This document shows positions 1-13,600 of a stretch of DNA of 64,000 nt, one piece after another. A program made the position numbers and the translations under genes. The DNA lies in contig JAYKAV010000012.1 of the NCBI GenBank assembly GCA_035582835.1, positions 1,515,877 to 1,579,876 on the forward strand, given 5' to 3'. The notes beneath the pieces are model-generated. The model saw nothing but the letters and a program-made list of their open reading frames with translations. It was not told the DNA's origin and did no database searches. Source of the DNA: Phoebastria nigripes. Lineage: Eukaryota > Chordata > Aves > Procellariiformes > Diomedeidae. Numbering within the stretch: the first letter of the stretch is position 1; the number at the start of each line of letters is the position of its first letter.

Positions 1-3000
1 TTGTGAAGTGAGTTGTGGGACTTGGAATGCTTTGTGGGGGGGTGGAGATGGGGTTGCCAGCTGAGGCTGGCTTTCAGATCTGTCCAAACTTACAGGGTCT
101 CTGTAAGTTTAATTTCTTTTTCTCCATACTATCATACATGCCATTTAATACCAAACCTATCTCAGAGAAGAGGAAAATGAAAAGGAGCAAATGTTTGTAA
201 CAACTATTGTTGTTTGACCTCATTCGATATTAACTATGTTTGACTTTGCTTTCATTCTGCCAGGAAACTTATGCTTAGTGATAAGAAATTAATGCCTACT
301 TCTTTGCACATTTTGGCTAGGCTCGATTTGTTTAAGAAAAATGTCAAACAGGAAGAGAAGCACTAACTGGGATTTTGTTTTGAAAAACCTTCTTGAATTC
401 TTCTTTTTTCACCCCTTGGTTGCATCCTTTACCCAAAGGATAGCTCAGCCAAATATTCTAAAAATTTGATCTACCTTTTATTGCTGTTCTCAGATGTAGC
501 AGCAATTGTTTGTCTTTTTCCTTTGTTGGATAAATCTTGTTTCCTTGGTTATGCTTTGCCTTTATCAGGGGCTCAGAATTACCATAATTCTATTCAGGTT
601 TGGCCAGAACTGCAGGCGATTGCCCTTGAAAATAGTACACCTTCTGTACTGCTGGTTTTGTTTGCTGTTGGTTTTTTTGGGGGGTTTTTTTGCTGCCATG
701 AAATGAAGATGTCTCATATAATGAAACTCTCTTTTTAGAATATTGCTGAAGTCTGTGAGTTCTTGTTGGTTTTTCTCCATTTTTACTGGAAAACTAAATA
801 GCTGATGATTCAAATACTTGAAGAGGCAACCTGGGGAAGTTTTAGCATTCAATGTTAAGCTCTCCAGAAAAAGAACAATGGTGTTATGTGAACTAGAGCC
901 CTGACTCTAGGCATTTCTTGACGTTAAAATCATATGAAGGAATAAAGCCAGATTTAACTGAGACTGCTGGGTATAGAAGGAGGGGAGGAGAGGGTGAGAG
1001 AAAAGAATGAGAAAAAGGCAATTCTTGCTAGCACAGTTTAGGAACTGCAAGTACAGAGAGACATTTGTCTGACATAAAACATTGTGGTTAGACATTGTAA
1101 ATGTTCTCATATTACTTATAATTTATACATGGAGAAAGAATGGTGTGAACCTTTTCCAGCCTTTGTAGTTACTTCACTAAAGCTTTCATGGGGAAGTTTA
1201 TGCTTAATGGTTAATGGCAACAAAAGTCATAAAATTTTAGCAGGCATTTCTTTTATTTATACACATGTTTTATAAGTGTAGTCTAAGATAAAATGCTTGC
1301 CATGATAAAGATGTTCAGAAGAAGTAATAATGAAGTTTATCACACCATCTTCAACACAAATGGAAAATACCCCTTTTTTATTACGAAGCAAAGGCACCAG
1401 AGGCTTGTCTAGGGTGTTGCACGGGAAGTCTCTGGCAAAGTCGGGAACTGCAGCCATGTCTCTGCAATCTTACTTGGTGTTTTTATGATACCTTGCAAAA
1501 ATACCTCCCTTGCAAATGGAACACAAGGTCTTCCTAAGGTGCATTTATCCTAACAACAACATTTACATCTGGGACGTAAAGCAACCGCGGTCATCTGGTG
1601 AATGTAATTCAGTAGTCCCAGTATAGAGTTTTGTCATACTTGAGATCTAGTCTTCATTGCCTTGGGCAGTGTCACAGGTACAGCAGATCAGTACCACAAG
1701 ATACCTTTTGTACAGTAGCAGCGTGAGGTGAGAACTGATGTGGAAATATTGTAGTATCCAGTAAACTTTGTACATGGTGCCCACGTTTGTTCAATGATTT
1801 CATATAGTCCGTACTAGTCATCACAGCCGATAGGATCACTGCGGTTTGAGGCCTGAGAAGAAGCATGATCTTGGTTTGAATTCCAATAGGTGCAGAACAC
1901 TGGCACTGGTAACTGAGAAGTAACTTTTGAAAATCTCATTAGAGCAGGACCAAAATTAATCAAATATAAGTGACTTACATTATAGCTTTACACACTACTG
2001 GAAAAACACCTCTATACTGTAACCTGTTCTGTATCTATGTGCGAATCCTCTTTCAAACGAATTGACCTTTAAGGTGTCCAGACGCAGGTCAGTCAAATCT
2101 GAAGTCACCTTCTGGGAGGAACACTGAACGTGTGACTTCATGGCCAGTCTCGAGGATCTCGCTTCAGGTAGTATTTTTAAGAAATGTAATTCTAAGCTTC
2201 TCTGAGCAGATCTGTCTTCTGTGGGCAGATGTAAAACAGTTGTAAATATAATTTTCATGCTTAATCCAAGTGGTGAGAGATATCTAGAAGCAAGATTCAC
2301 TGCTTAAATATGCATACATGACTCTAAGAAAATGCAGTGTGAAACTAAAGCATATATATCCAGTAGCAGAATTAATCCATCCTGCTTTTTTCTTAGCCAT
2401 GGGTGTTTCAGGTTTTAAAAAGTCTTGTTGCCTAGGCTACACTTAATCAGTTGCATCTTGTGGCAGCAGCAAGGCCCTGGTCTAGAGGGTGGTGGTTTTT
2501 CTTTCCTCTCTACTTCAGACCCTTGAAATACAGCAGAGCTGCTGTGCGCAAAGTGGTGGTGTGTATGCCCCATCCTTCTTCTTGGAGAGAGCCCCTCTTA
2601 TATGAGAGGCAGTTGACAGTAATACTTAGCTGTGAGTATATGCTGTCACTTAAAGCTGATAACCTGCTTGTGGTGTGAAAATAGTCCCTGCCTGAGGAAT
2701 GCGTTTCTAAAAGCAAGCACTTCGTAGCTGAAATAGAGGTGGGTTTTGTGTGCTAGTAAGTCACTCCTCTTAAAAATGTTGGCTTCAAGTTGTCCTAAGG
2801 AAAATTCAGTGAGGGGAGCTTGAGGTGTGTTTGGATGAACTGGGTTGAGCAGAATGATTTGCAGCGGCACGACTGGAGACGGAGATGGGAGCGATAGAGC
2901 CTTTCAGTCTGCTTGGAGGAAAATGTACAGAGGTATCCTGAGGACATGAGGGCTTGCTTTGTTGATAAAAGTCGTGGAAGAAGTAGGCTGACAGATTAAT

Positions 3001-6000
3001 CCGGTGGTGGTGGAGCCCTGAAAGGGATGAAATGCAAGAGGAGGCTGAGAGTAAGATGGGCTAGAGTTCAGGTAAGATTTGGGGTGTGGTGTAAAAGTAT
3101 AAATGAGACACTAAAAAAAAAAATAAAAAAATCAGAGTGTGTATTAGGTGGAGAAAACTGACATGCCTGAGTTGGAAAGAACTCTAAAGAAAGGTATTAG
3201 TCCAGCAGCCTCAAGTTACTATGAGTGTTTACTAGTAGTTATTTCATATATTAAATGCTGTTGTGCCTCTAGGTCCTTAAAATATTAGTTTGATCACTTG
3301 AAGGTGTGAAGGCTGATTTTTTTTTTCTTCCTTTTTCCTGTTCCAATCAGAAGTAGATAGCACCTGAAGTTAGTGGTTTGAGGTTGGATGGTAATTATGG
3401 TCTGTGAGATTTCAGTAGATTTTTTTTAATTCTGGCTTTCTGAATCCACTTTAAATATGGTGGTTTGGGTGTGTTGTGGGGTTTTTTTTTTTAAGTACAA
3501 TGTTTCTCTGGCCCTTCATGTTTTCAGCTCCAACTAATTCAAAAGTCCTTTCAAACTGCCTTGCAAAACGTTAAGACTTAAGAGTACATTCATTAGGGTG
3601 TTTCTTTTTAAAAATGTTAATATGAAAATTCTTGCAAAAGAGTATTTACTTAACTGGTCTGAATATACTGTGTACCGATGAGATTCCTGGAAAAAATCCT
3701 AGTTGTACAAGTCTCCAAAAAAAGAGTGTGACAGTTCCTTGGTTATCTGCACTGCTTTGAACAAAAAAAGACATTTTACGTATTTTATAAAGCTGGAATT
3801 GCTGCTCTAATTACCATCTTTGAGTATGACTGTGCATCTGAGTAGTGACTATAAATGAACATCCTTTTAATATGCATGGATTTTTATGGAAAGTATGAAC
3901 TACAGCTGACCCTCCAGTCTAGGCTAAAAGCACCAGTGTTTCATTAGAAGTCATTTGTACTTAAATGCACAGAGACAGATAGCTATTTTGCAAATTAAAG
4001 TCAGACCTAGCAATAGTGGCAAAGCTGAGGCAGAGCCCAGGACTGATAATTTTGGGCTCTAGCTGCTGGTTCTGTGCTCTATTAGTTAGTGTGTGCTTTT
4101 GCAGAGGTTTTATTTGTGTTCAGTTGGTATTGGAACGTAGCGCTGCGCTAAGCCAAATGTGCTTGCTTAATGCAAGACACTGCTACTACACCAGAACAGT
4201 CTGTCTGACAGCCTTCTCAGGAAATTCCTTACAGCTCTTTATTTGGGATGCAGATCTGTGCCAGGGATCCAGAGGCTTTGCAATGGCTGCATGAAACGCA
4301 GGGAAAAAGGGCACTTACTGGGTTAATTTGTCCAGCAGCTACCTCCTTCCAGAACATTGTTTTAGTAGTTGCTGGGCAACACTCTTTTTTTGGCAAGATG
4401 TTCAAGGAATGAACCCATATCTTAGACTTAAAATACCCTCATGGTGAAGCAGAAGATGAGTAGTTCAAATTCTGTTTGTTCTTTTGATCCTAATCCATAC
4501 TGTATGCTCTTTCTGAATATTGCCTTCACGAAGCCTTCGATTAGGCTTGTCTGGTGGTGTTAGGGACTAGCACTGAGGGCCTCAGCCTTTGAACTACAAG
4601 TTCATCTTCAATAGAAGAAATTACCTGGGCACTACAAAGAAGCTTTAATGTATAAATATATATGTATTAAAAAAATATATATATCTGCACACCCCAATTC
4701 TTTTGATGGATTTCTCTTAAATTTGCACTGTGCTCAGCATTGATGGAAGTCAATACGCTTCTTCACAACAGAAACTTTTTGAGTTATGTTTTGTTCTTCG
4801 TAGCTTTGCCATCAATGATCTGAAGCCTATACACTACTGCTTTGTTTAATATGAAGGAAACCGTATAATTTATGCAGTACTGATAGAGGCTATGGAGTTA
4901 CGTTGCATACACATAGGATTATTTAGCCTTATTTAGCCAATGCAAACTTGTTCATAGTTTGGCATTAGAACTGAGATTAAGGGAATTTTCAGTTGAAGGG
5001 TCACATACATAGTTTTCCCAAACACTTTAGAATATTAAAAAACAAACTAAAACAAATACCCAGATCCTTCTGTGTTAGTTTTGGAAAAATATTAGCAGCA
5101 TATAGAAGTGCACTTTCTAGGTGGTAAGGTAGTTCAGTACCATCCCCTATACTCATCAAGAATTTTTTGCGGTATAAGCCATTAGGTATCGTGTTCAGCT
5201 TCAGATAAGTGTGTAGCCTCAAATCCTATTGCTCTCCGTATGCGCTCCATGCATACTTTTCCAAATCTACTCTGGTGAAAGCAATTACATCAGCTCAGAT
5301 TGCTTTTTAAACTTTGATGTGAAATAGTCTGAATTGTATGACTTTCTGCATACATTAGATGAGTTCGAGTGGGTGTTTTGCAGAGGTTTGAGGGCATATT
5401 CCTGGAATGACGGTGAGAAGAGGAGGGGTGATAGATCTGGGCTGCATGGCCAAGTTTAGGCTCCTTTTTCTCTTTGAACATGGAGTTTCTAATGCTGGTG
5501 AAATGTTTGGGTATATTAATTATTAAGGTGCCTAGATTCCTTTAAGGAGTATTTAAACAAATGTCTAAATATGGCCTTTTTCACTCTGATAACCACCTAT
5601 TAGCAGATAAAATAGCAGGATTCGTTTTTCATGCAGGAGGCAGAACTTTTGAGAGTGCTTGAGTGCTAAGTTCAATGCTTGCATGGTGGTCTTGAAGAGA
5701 AATACATCACTTGCAATAGAAAAGTGACTCCTTTTCAGTTTTGAGATGTCCAAGACAGATTAAAATGCACATGCTGAATACCAACAGTAGGAAGTAGGGC
5801 AACAATAGCAAATACCTACGTAACCAACTTCTCTGTTTTATGGCCAAGCACCATAAAAAAGAAAAAAAATATGCTTCTTAGCCCCTTTTCAAAAAGAGTA
5901 CTGATATCATGAGTTAGTGTAAAATCAAAAGAAACTTTTGGGTTTATATGATGGAAGAGAAAAATGATAAAAACACAGTCTAATGTTGTGCCTATAATTT

Positions 6001-8835
6001 TTTTATTTAAAATTGAAGCATTGGTCATTTTGAGTAGGGAAAATCTTTCGATCTTGCTGAATTAGGATATAGTTAAAATATATAAAATACACTTTCACTG
6101 CCTTGATGAGGAATCCTTTAGTATGATTCTCAGTATTTATAGAACTGTACTAGAAAACTGCCAACTGCTAGTACCGATTTGAATTTGATGCCCTTTATAC
6201 GATGAAGAAATCCTGAGCACTGTCTCTAAAATGTGAATCTTTAGCCCACTGCATCCTACGTACAAGCAGATGTTACAGACAATTGTCACCGTGGCATTTA
6301 GGTATTTCAAAAAACTGGAAAGTCAGAAATGTTGCATTTTCATACAGACAAATGTGCTTTATATCTGCTAAAGCTTGGAAAACCCTGTGAGAGAGAGAGT
6401 CCTAATCAAGAGTTGATGCACCACTTACATGAGGGCACCCAAGCCTCCTTCCTCTCTGCAGGTGAGATGGTAGGCAGTGTACACTGCCTTCTCTGCTGGC
6501 CCTTGGTGACTTCAGAGGAACATCATGAACACCTCATCTCCAAACATTTTTAACCACAGGTTTTGTGGTAGTGCCAGGCTCATCAATGGTTACTTACATG
6601 GCTTGCTATATTAGCAAGCAGAGGAGGAGTTGGAGCTTTCCTGTTATGAGCACAGCTGGAGAATAGGTGTTATACTCTAACCTGCGTAGCTGCTGTGTCC
6701 TGTAATTTATTTAAATGTGCAAAAGTAGCTTGCATTGCTTTGAAATCCAATAGTGATTGGATGCAGGAACCAAAGGAAAGCTTTTTTTTTTTTACACAGG
6801 AAGGTAAGTATTGTCATGGAGAGTGAATCAGAAAGCTGGTTTTATTTAATTTGCCATGTCTATTGCAGTGTGGTTCCTTACTGGCTTATTAAGCAAGACA
6901 AGTTTGTAGACCAGTTGGTAGCTATGCGTGCTGAAGTACCAGGACATCCTCAAGACATCCCAACTCCATGATGCCAACGTGCTTTGCTGAAACAGTGGAT
7001 AATTGATTGGCTGAATAATTACTGGTTTAATTGAGATGGTTTAGCATGGTTTTGCTGTGTCCTAGTGATGGGGTACCAAGACCATAATGGGAAAGGTCTG
7101 TATGGCACAGATTACAAGAGTGTCTGTTTAACTTGGTGTTAAAAAGTTGTTGATACTGAACAAGAGGAGGAGACAGGTCTGTTTGGGATACAAGGTACAG
7201 GCTGTGAAGATTGGCTAGGCTGCGTTTGCATGCTGGTCTGTACTGAGAGTACTGTGGACAAACAGCTGTCTGCCAACTTCTAGTTTTAAAGTGCTTTCAT
7301 CTTGGATGTTTTGCATCTAGACGAAGGCAGAGCAAAGCCCCTTGGGAATAGAAAGTGGCCATTAATATGCATAACTGGAATGCTGTATGAAAAATGCAAT
7401 CTGTTGGTTAAGGTACTGCAAAAGAATGAGGGGGGACTTAGTTGAACTCCTAGTGTGAAGTTTTATGATCTGTGCGCTTCGTTTGCCCATCTAAAAAATG
7501 TGGGTAGTAATTCTGTACTGATGAGACATACTGTGCAGGACAACAGGGGAAATGTGCTGGTGTAGTGACCATGTCCCAAAAATGAGGAAATAAGCAAGTG
7601 CTGGTTTAAATGTTCATTCTTTCTCAACAGCTCTTACAGGTCTGAGCTTTTTCCCCTATGGAAAGTTCAGGGTATTTCAGGTAGGGTCGAGGGAGGGATT
7701 GCCAAAAAGCACTGCTTAGCTATTAAGTAGAACAGTACTGTTAATAAACCTAGCCCCAACCTTGTAGACAAAAGAATACTGTGGCTTTGTTGCCATAGTT
7801 TCAGTGCAAAATCTGACCTTAGTTGCAATAACATTCAGTTAGAAAGAACTAGCTAATCAGTTTTCTAAAATTAGTGTGTTCCCTAGTACATAAGCCAGTA
7901 TGAACAGGATATTTAATGAAATATTATACTTAGTCACAAGAGCCCAAGGGAGTGAAATGCCTTGATGAATTGTGGGGGTGGGGTGACATTGGTGCATGTC
8001 TTTTAATATAGCAAAGTTATTAAAATTTGTGGCTTGCTTAATATTTAGGGTAGCTCAACTGTTGTGTTCTTCTGTGCACTCAATCTACTTTGCTCTGTTC
8101 CTTTTTAAAAGCTCTCAGTCTGTTCTGTATGCTGGGAAGACTGAGATGCTGGTGAGTCTCATCAATACTAAGTACTTCCAGAGGACCTTCAAATAAACTT
8201 CAGAGCTAGTGTTGTGCTTTTTGTTAGTACAGCCTCAGTGCTTTGCAGATGAAGGAGTCTTTCTTACCCATATAGAAGGATGCAAATACTGAAGCAGACG
8301 GATAAAGTCATGAAGTTTGTAGGGGGGGGAAAAACTGTGTGTGAGGGAAGCAGTCTCCCAGCTACTAGACATCTTCAGCTTCTCACTGGTTGTCTAAAGT
8401 GTTGAGAAACTTAAGGGAGAGATTCAGAGAGGGGCTTGTTGGTAAGGTCTGGCATGTGAAATATTGCCATCAGTCCAGAATACCTCACTTGAGAGTGCAT
8501 TTATTACACCTGAGGCTCCCTGACCTAGCCTTGGGTGAGATTTTATCAAACTGTGGTAACCTAGAGTCAAAGATTGTTTCTTGGCAATATGGGAACTATG
8601 ATGAATTATCAGGTTTTCTTATGTGCAAGTTGATTATTCGGGTATTAATATAAGAAAAATATGTAATATGCAAATTTGGGGTGGGGGCTAGGTGAGCTGT
8701 CTGTTACTCATTTCTGTTTGAAATTTAAGTTCTCATCTCTCTCTCAGACTGCTCAGTGTTTCTGCCTGGCTGAACCATATTGCCCACGTAGCTTTCTGGA
8801 GTCACCAACATGCCGAATTTTTCTCATGGTAGGTC
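1..8835. other. Long ITPR1 intron, 5' part
   Basis: Intronic sequence upstream of residue 55. AT-rich with short chance ORFs on both strands, none resembling a known protein. I looked for ITPR1 coding exon 2 (the VDDRCVV to PPKKFR segment) and did not recognise it, so the intron is at least 34.3 kb. Contains small A/T tracts (3112-3130; 4660-4683 TA-rich; 6781-6793 T-run) and a MIR-like relic near 7404-7530 listed separately. No other element recognised. Confidence 0.7.
7404..7530 (+). repeat. MIR-like ancient amniote SINE relic
   Basis: The segment reads TTGGTTAAGGTACTG, a diverged middle, then GATCTGTGCGCTTCGTTTGC and CCATCTAAAAAATGTGGGTA. This follows the order of MIR-type SINEs: the GGTTAAG..ACT head, then the core ending in 'tgtgcctcagtttccccatctgtaaaatggggataataat'. 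Diverged and partial, so an old insertion. Assignment rests on recognised phrase order; a RepeatMasker run would settle the family. Confidence 0.6.
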
Positions 8836-9015
8836 TTGAATGGTAGCTTGCAGCTGAGGAAACTGAACTGCCTTCTCTGCAAATCTGTCGTACAGGATCG
8901 TGCTAGTGAAACACAGCTTTGGTGGCAGTACCGAGACGAGAGCCTTTGTCATCCAGCTCTCCATCCCGACTTGCCTGCTGTATCGCACAGTGATGAGCAG
9001 TGTTCCCTTACTGCT
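8836..9015. other. Unassigned block abutting the CR1 5' side
   Basis: About 180 bases with more CpG than surrounding intron (several TCG, CCG and ACG). Both strands are open across it: an 86-codon frame on + that runs into the CR1 and an 81-codon frame on -. Neither translation matches a family I recognise. It may be more 5' CR1 sequence, an older insertion, or unique DNA. No functional call is made. Confidence 0.35.
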
Positions 9016-9231
9016 TGGTGCTTGAGAGATACCAAATGCATGGGAAGAAGATTTAGACAAGGCAGGCAACTCAGGAGGACTACAAGGATGTCGTGAGGTT
9101 ATGCAGGGAGGAAATTAGAAGGGCCAAAGCCCAACTAGAACTTAATCTGGCTATTGCCATAAAAGACAATAAAAAAATGTTTCTATAAATACATTAGCAA
9201 CAAAAGGAGAGCTAAGGAGAATCCCCATTTT

Positions 9232-10620
9232 TTGGATGTGGGGGGAAACATAGTGACAAAGGATGAGAAAAAGGCTGAGGTACTTAATGCCGCCTTTGCC
9301 TCAGTCTTTAATAGTAAGACCAGTTGTTGTCTGGGTACCCAGCCCCCTGAGCTGGAAGACAGGGACAGGGAGCAGAATGAAGCCCCCGTAATCCAAGGGG
9401 AGATGGTTAGCAACCTGCTATACCACATAGACACACACAAGTGTATGGGGCTAGATGGGATCCACCCAAGGGTACTGAGGGAGCTGGCAGAAGTGCTCAC
9501 CAAGCCACTTTCCATCATTTATCAGCAGTCCTGGCTAACCAGGGAGGTCCCAGTTGACTGGAAGTTAGCAAATGTGACACCCATCTACAAGAAGGGCCAG
9601 AAGGAGGATCTGGAGAGCTTACAGGCCTGTCAGTCGGAGGGTCTGGAGAGCTATAGGCCTGTCAGTCTGACCTCAGTGCCAGGGAAGGTTATGGAGCAGA
9701 TCATCTTGAGTGGCATCACGTGGCACGTACAGGATAACCAGGTGATCAGCCCCAGTCAGGATGGGTTTATGAAAGGCAGGTCCTGCTTGACTAACCTGAT
9801 CTCCTTCTATGACAAGGTGACCTGCTTAGTGGATNAGGGAAAGGCTGTGGATGTTGTCTACCTAGACTTTAGTAAAGCCTTTGACACCGTTTCCCACAGC
9901 ATTCTCCTGGATAAACTGGCTGCCCATGGCTTGGTCAGGCGTACTCTTTGTTGCATAAAAAACTGGCTGGATGGCCGGGCCCAAAGAGTTGTGGTGAATG
10001 GAGTTAAATCCAGTTAGTGGCCGGTCACAAGTGGTGTTCCCCAGGGCTCAGTACTGGGGCCAGTTCTCTTTAATATCTTTATCAATGACCTGGACGAGGG
10101 GATCGAGTGCTCCCTCAATCAGTTTGCAGATGACACCAAGCTGGCCGGCAGTGTCGATCTGCTCGAGGGTAGGAAGGCTCTGCAGAGGGACCTGGACAGG
10201 CTGGATCGATGGGCTGAGGCCAACTGTATGAGATTCAACAAGGCCAAGTGCCGGGTCCTGCGCTTGGGTCACAACAACCCCATGCAACGCTACAGGCTGG
10301 GGGAAGAGTGGCTGGAAAGCTGCCTGGTGGAAAAGGACCTGGGGGTGCTGGTTGACAGCCGGCTGAATATGAGCCGGCAGTGTGCCCAGGTGGCCAAGAA
10401 GGCCAACGGCATCCTGGCCTGTATCAGAAATAGCGTGGCCAGCAGGAGTAGGGAGGCGATCGTGCCCCTGTACTCGGCACTGGTGAGGCCGCACCTCGAA
10501 TACTGTGTTCAGTTTTGGGCCCCTCACTACAAGAAGGACGTTGAGGTGCTGGAGCGTGTCCAGAGGAGGGCAACGAAGCTGGTGAAGGGTCTGGAGAATA
10601 AGTCTTATGGGAGCGGCTGA
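9232..10620 (+). pseudogene. CR1 ORF2 reverse transcriptase fragment (disabled)
   Basis: A single frame runs from 9232 to 10620 apart from an in-frame TAG at 10015-10017. RT motifs visible: GLDGIHPRVLRELA (fingers), WKLANVTPIYKKG, YRPVSLTSVPGK, YLDFSKAFDTV at 9859-9891 (motif A, catalytic Asp), [20 protein letters not shown] (motif B) and FADD at 10123-10134 (motif C, catalytic pair). The N at 9835 falls in a codon that is normally Glu (VDEGK). A 33-base direct duplication (9610-9675) inserts 11 residues before YRPVSL. After 10620 the frame is lost by a one-base deletion. Dead LINE sequence, not a host gene. Confidence 0.93.
9610..9675 (+). repeat. 33-base in-frame tandem duplication inside CR1 RT
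   Basis: CTGGAGAGCTTACAGGCCTG.. at 9610 is repeated, slightly diverged, as CTGGAGAGCTATAGGCCTG.. at 9643, a spacing of 33 bases. In protein terms LESLQACQSEG precedes LESYRPVSLTS. Typical CR1 has only one copy, leading into YRPVSL. The copies differ at a few bases, so the duplication is not recent. Confidence 0.8.
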
Positions 10621-13600
10621 GGGAACTGGGACTGTTAAGCCTGGAGAAAAGGAGGCTCAGGGGAGACCTTATCGCTCTCTACAACTACCTGAAAGGAGGT
10701 TGTAGTGAGGTGGGTGTTGGTCTCTTCTCCTAGGTAACGAGTGATAGGACGAGAGGAAATGGCCTCAAGTTGTGCCAGGGAAGGTTTAGATTGGATATTA
10801 GGAAAAATTTCTTCACCGAAAGGGTTGTCAAACACTGGAACAGGCTGCCCAGGGAAGTGGTTGAGTCACCATCCCTGGAAGTATTTAAAAGACGTGTAGA
10901 CGTGGTGCTTAGGGACATGATTTAGTGATGGAGTTGGCAGTGTTAGGTTAACGGTTGGACTTCATGATCTTAAAGGCCTTTTCCAACCTAAATGATTCTA
11001 TGATTCTATTCTATGATTCTGTCTAAATGATGCTTACCAATTTGGTAGTAGCTTTTGTTGTTTCTGTCAGCCAAAGTGAGTTACTAATCAATCCTCATCT
11101 CTTCTGACAGTGCTTTGCAGTTAAGGTTAAAAGTGCCTGTAATTAGGCAACTGTAATTCACTTAGTGAATTCCCTGAGACTTAGCTTTGGACTGTCCTGG
11201 ATATGTAGAAGCACAAACATTTGGTGACAAATGCAGTGGAGTTTTATTCAGAAAAACGTTTTTCACCTTGAATGCACTGACACTTGCATAGCTGAGCTGT
11301 CAAGCAGATCTTCTTGGATCTCTTGGTTTTGCTTCTGCAACATATAGCTTGTGATTCCTGATACAGCACGCAGTCACGGGAAGGTGTGATCCGTATTCTT
11401 GGATCTTCCAATTCAGATTCGGATTAGCATGTTTATGCTTCAGGGTTTGCATTTTTCTGCCTTGTAAACCCAGCTGCCTTCCACAGTAAACTTTAGGAAA
11501 CCATACCTAGCTTTTACTTTGGCAGAGGTATGAACGACATTGTCAAGTTTTTTCCCCTTAACATTTTTATGTGATCAAATTTTATTTCCTCTTACCCCTT
11601 GACGTGGTGTGATCATGAGGTGTTTCATTTTTCAGTGGGAGCCAGCTAACTGTGGTGTGACACCCCTGAGGACCTTGTGTGTGTCTAACTCTTCAGAGAG
11701 TCTGTTCTGTAGGTTCTCACTTCTCTTGTTGCCTTTAGGATAGAGTGAAGTTCTGTGCTGCTTGTAGTAGCAGTAAGTTATACTAAAAGCTTAGATTATT
11801 TTACTTAAAAAATAAGGCTTTATATTTTGCAAGGACTTACAGTTAAAAAATATATTCAGTTTAGGTCATTTACTTAAGAACACAAGAGATAAATATGCGA
11901 AGTACCTTTACTGAGGAGGTCTTATAGGTACTGTGTCCAAGCGCCACATGGAAGTCATTAGTGAAAGAGGAACCCAGCCTCAACCCAGAAGTTAAATAAT
12001 TTCACTTCTCATTTTCTGGGTAGCCTGTTCTTCACTGAGCAAGGGTCCTGACTAAAGTGGTGGTACCTCCTCAGCTGTAAGCTCAGGGAAGTAATGCTGT
12101 TAAGTACCTCTGTGTGAGAGCAGTCAGAAGAAAAACGGTGAGGCTGCTAGCATAGCCAGCCATGAAAATGCGCTGTTACGAAAGCCAGACCTTGCCAGTT
12201 GTCTTCAGTGAGCAGTCTGTGACACTCACATCTTCTTCCATTCCCACATTGCTGCCAGAGATTGAATACCCTGTCGTTCTCGTTGCAGAATTTGGATTCA
12301 TCTTTCAAGATGAAGTATAGTACTTAATGTGTCAACACCTGAGTGCAATTTCTCTTCTTCAATTATTGATGCATTAATAGCACCTCCAGCTGAGTTCTTC
12401 ACATTGCTGGGTGGAGATCAAGGTGCCAGTGCTAATCTGTCAAGCTCCTTGTGATTTGGAACCTGTCTGTGTAAAAATCTCCAGTCTTTCTTGCATAACT
12501 TTAAAGTTTGTGATCCAAATGCTAGGAAACAAGTGAGTTGTTGGTGAAGGTTCTCAATTCTGGAAACTGCATTGCATTTTTTGCAATCCAGAAAGGAATT
12601 TGCTGCTTTGAGGTCAGTCTTGAAAAGCACCTACTGCTTCTTTAGGAATAAACTGGAAAATATCAGTTTGTTTCCTTGCCTGACAACAGACTGGCTGGAA
12701 TAGGGAGTTACAAAAATCCTGGATTAGCATTTAGTGGCCCCTAACAAACGCAACCGGTATAAAGAAGCCTTGTGTTTCTCACCTAGAAAAAGTATTGTTT
12801 CTAAACAGATCTATGCTGATTTTTCTCATTTGCTTTTAAAAAAAACAATTGGCATATGTAGGAGGCTGTTTCTTATGCACTGCACTTGCCTTTTAAGCTT
12901 CTGACTTTGTGGTCATAGCAAAGGACAAAATGCACGCAGTGTTTGGCATAATTTTGTGGAAGCTCTGGTGGAGGCTTTCTGCCAGCTGGTAACTGGTAAT
13001 GTAGCCATTTGTGCTGGTCTGGGTGCAGCCTAGCAGAGATGCTGAGAAATCTGAGCTCGGTAGCTCTTACTAAATACTGTTATCTTGCTGTGAAAGTCAA
13101 AGCATTTAGGTTGGCGTGTCTTATGCAAATGTTTCAAACACTAGAATAGCCGTTACAGATGGACTGACACTAAATGCAGTGTTCCTCAAAAATTTTATTC
13201 TAATGAACAACTTATTATTCAGTCAAGTGAAAGAGTTACTTATGTGTTAGGACTAACACTTCCTTCATACCTAATTTGTGAAAATAATCAGTACTGAGTT
13301 CTCAGTGTTGGCAATTATCATCTGTTTTGATCATATAATATACAGAAGTTCAATGAAAACATGACTCCTTGTATTTTGGTTGAAGAGTCTTTCTGTAGCT
13401 CTGTCAGATTTTTAGAATAAGAAATCACCTCCAAGCTCTGCTGACAGCAGAGAAACCACGACATTGCTAGAAAACGCTGTGACAGGATCCTCTTCTGCTT
13501 TAACTAGAACAAATTATCTCCAAGTGAGATTTTTTTTTTTTTTAAGGATACAGAAAGCTTTGCTATGCAAAGCAATCTGGTAGCACTTAGACCTTAGTGA

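Larger units (their letters stand above)
9016..11020 (+). mobile_element. CR1 LINE, 5'-truncated, with reverse transcriptase remnant
   Basis: Non-LTR retrotransposon copy in the sense orientation of ITPR1. It begins inside ORF2 before the reverse transcriptase domain (AKAQLELNL-type segment near 9124-9160), carries the RT domain, and ends with the CR1 3' tail (GGTTGGACTTCATGATCTTA, then near-repeats of GATTCTAT, 10993-11020), with no poly(A). The 5' boundary is approximate. It is decayed: an extra A in the run near 9172-9178 shifts frame, a TAG lies at 10015-10017, a one-base deletion near 10608 shifts frame, and another TAG lies at 10731-10733. It cannot make intact ORF2 protein. Confidence 0.95.

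Noticed and set aside
9232..10620. A host gene encoding reverse transcriptase or a defence-type retroelement
   Set aside because: Motif order and the 3' tail are those of CR1 LINE; stops and frameshifts show a dead copy.
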